Shown here: positions 63,553-64,000 of the stretch, in pieces | How positions within the stretch are numbered: the first letter of the stretch is position 1 | Layout of the letters: the number at the start of each line of letters is the position of its first letter | Assembly (NCBI RefSeq): GCF_014145665.1 | Contig: NZ_JACHTD010000003.1 | Location: 1-64,000 of the forward strand | From: Myroides sp. NP-2 | GTDB taxonomy: Bacteria > Bacteroidota > Bacteroidia > Flavobacteriales > Flavobacteriaceae | Direction: 5' to 3' | Length of the DNA stretch: 64,000 nucleotides | Program-made: the position numbers and the translations under genes | Notes under the pieces: generated by a model | What the model was told of the DNA's origin: nothing | Database searches by the model: none | What the model saw: only the letters and a program-made list of their open reading frames with translations

Positions 63553-63593
63553 AAAAAACCAACACCCTGCGTAAAGCCATGTGTTGGTTTTTT
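63553..63593. terminator. Terminator after the HigA-like gene
   Basis: 13-bp stem (63553-63565 with 63581-63593) with A-run left and T-run right, likely bidirectional and shared with the convergent rhodanese gene. Confidence 0.8.
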
Positions 63594-63667
63594 GTTTTAT
63601 TTTTTACTATAGACATGACAGCGTCAAACGTGCTAAATATTTACATGAAGAAGGTTCAGGCTTTCCT

Positions 63668-63985
63668 CTACCCTATTTGTTTAATGACGTTGCGAACTCC
63701 ACCTGCATTGAACACCTGTTGATAGCCTAACTGTTCCAATACTCTTTTTGCCTGTTGGCTGCGCATTCCACTTCGACAGTATACAATAATGGGGGTATCC
63801 TTACTATAGCGACCTATTTTAGTCGTTAATTGATCTAGGGGTATATTAATCGCTTTCTTTGCGCCTCCGCCGAGATATTCTCCTTGGGAACGCACATCAA
63901 TGAGTAGCGCTCCTTCTTTTAATGCCTTTGCCCAGTCTACTTTTGCTTCAGATGACCCAAAAAGGCTTTTTAACCACTGTAACAT
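63668..63985 (-). CDS. Single-domain rhodanese-like protein
   Basis: 105 residues, one rhodanese domain. The catalytic cysteine lies in the loop IIVYCRSGMRSQQAK, and ALLIDVRSQGEYLGG is the standard first motif. No signal peptide; the first residues (MLQWLKSLFGSSEA) could form an amphipathic helix. It may carry sulfane sulfur in the cytoplasm. The gene is near the window edge, so upstream context is not visible. Confidence 0.9.
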   Translation of the reverse strand: MLQWLKSLFGSSEAKVDWAKALKEGALLIDVRSQGEYLGGGAKKAINIPLDQLTTKIGRYSKDTPIIVYCRSGMRSQQAKRVLEQLGYQQVFNAGGVRNVIKQIG

Positions 63986-64000
63986 ATTTTTTCTTTTAAC

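Overview
The window is a low-GC chromosomal stretch of a flavobacterium (Bacteroidota). The evidence is the TAnnTTTG type of -7 promoter box before many genes, near absence of Shine-Dalgarno sequences, a type IX secretion (T9SS) sorting domain, a eukaryote-like class Ia ribonucleotide reductase, a bimodular RimK, and Flavobacteria-type PurL and peroxiredoxin operons. A Myroides-like organism would fit, but that genus is an inference. No rRNA, tRNA, CRISPR array, prophage or intact insertion sequence was seen.

Layout. 1-16.8 kb is mostly housekeeping: a ten-copy 14-bp tandem repeat, a CNNM/CBS membrane protein, ClpC, RimK fused to a retropepsin-like domain, a LETM1-like protein, two beta carbonic anhydrases, metK behind a SAM-II-like riboswitch, the Pit phosphate transporter with its DUF47 partner, an acyl-CoA carboxylase beta subunit, and a YeiH-type exporter with a LysR regulator. 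17.2-31.9 kb is an accessory island on the minus strand. It holds a T9SS-type secreted protein, a 3622-residue SpvB/TcdB/Rhs polymorphic toxin, its small immunity gene, an XRE-regulator remnant, and a displaced orphan Rhs tip carrying an M15 peptidoglycan peptidase with a lipoprotein as likely immunity. 32-41.6 kb holds a 2OG-Fe(II) oxygenase, a bestrophin, a sodB-TPR-nrdB-nrdA operon, a large 9-bp repeat array, an NhaC antiporter and a DUF4822-like lipoprotein. 41.6-45 kb holds an AraC regulator divergent from a two-gene urease unit (ureAB fusion, ureC) that has its own promoter and terminator and no accessory genes. 45-53 kb has a repeat-rich spacer, a peroxiredoxin/thioredoxin operon, a flavin reductase, a FUSC protein, a tiny HExxH protein, aminopeptidase P, an SDR and an amidohydrolase. 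53-64 kb has dapD behind a long structured RNA leader, an LTA-synthase-like enzyme, two WaaE-like glycosyltransferases, a beta-helix lipoprotein, purL, a HigA-like fragment and a rhodanese.

The most promising systems are: (1) the polymorphic toxin island, where an Rhs giant lies 12 bp behind a T9SS cargo-like gene and beside a recombination-ready orphan tip that shares about 95 bp of near-identical DNA with the main gene at the DPTG junction; (2) the structured leader of dapD, which I cannot assign to a known riboswitch class; and (3) the urease unit lacking local nickel-insertion genes.
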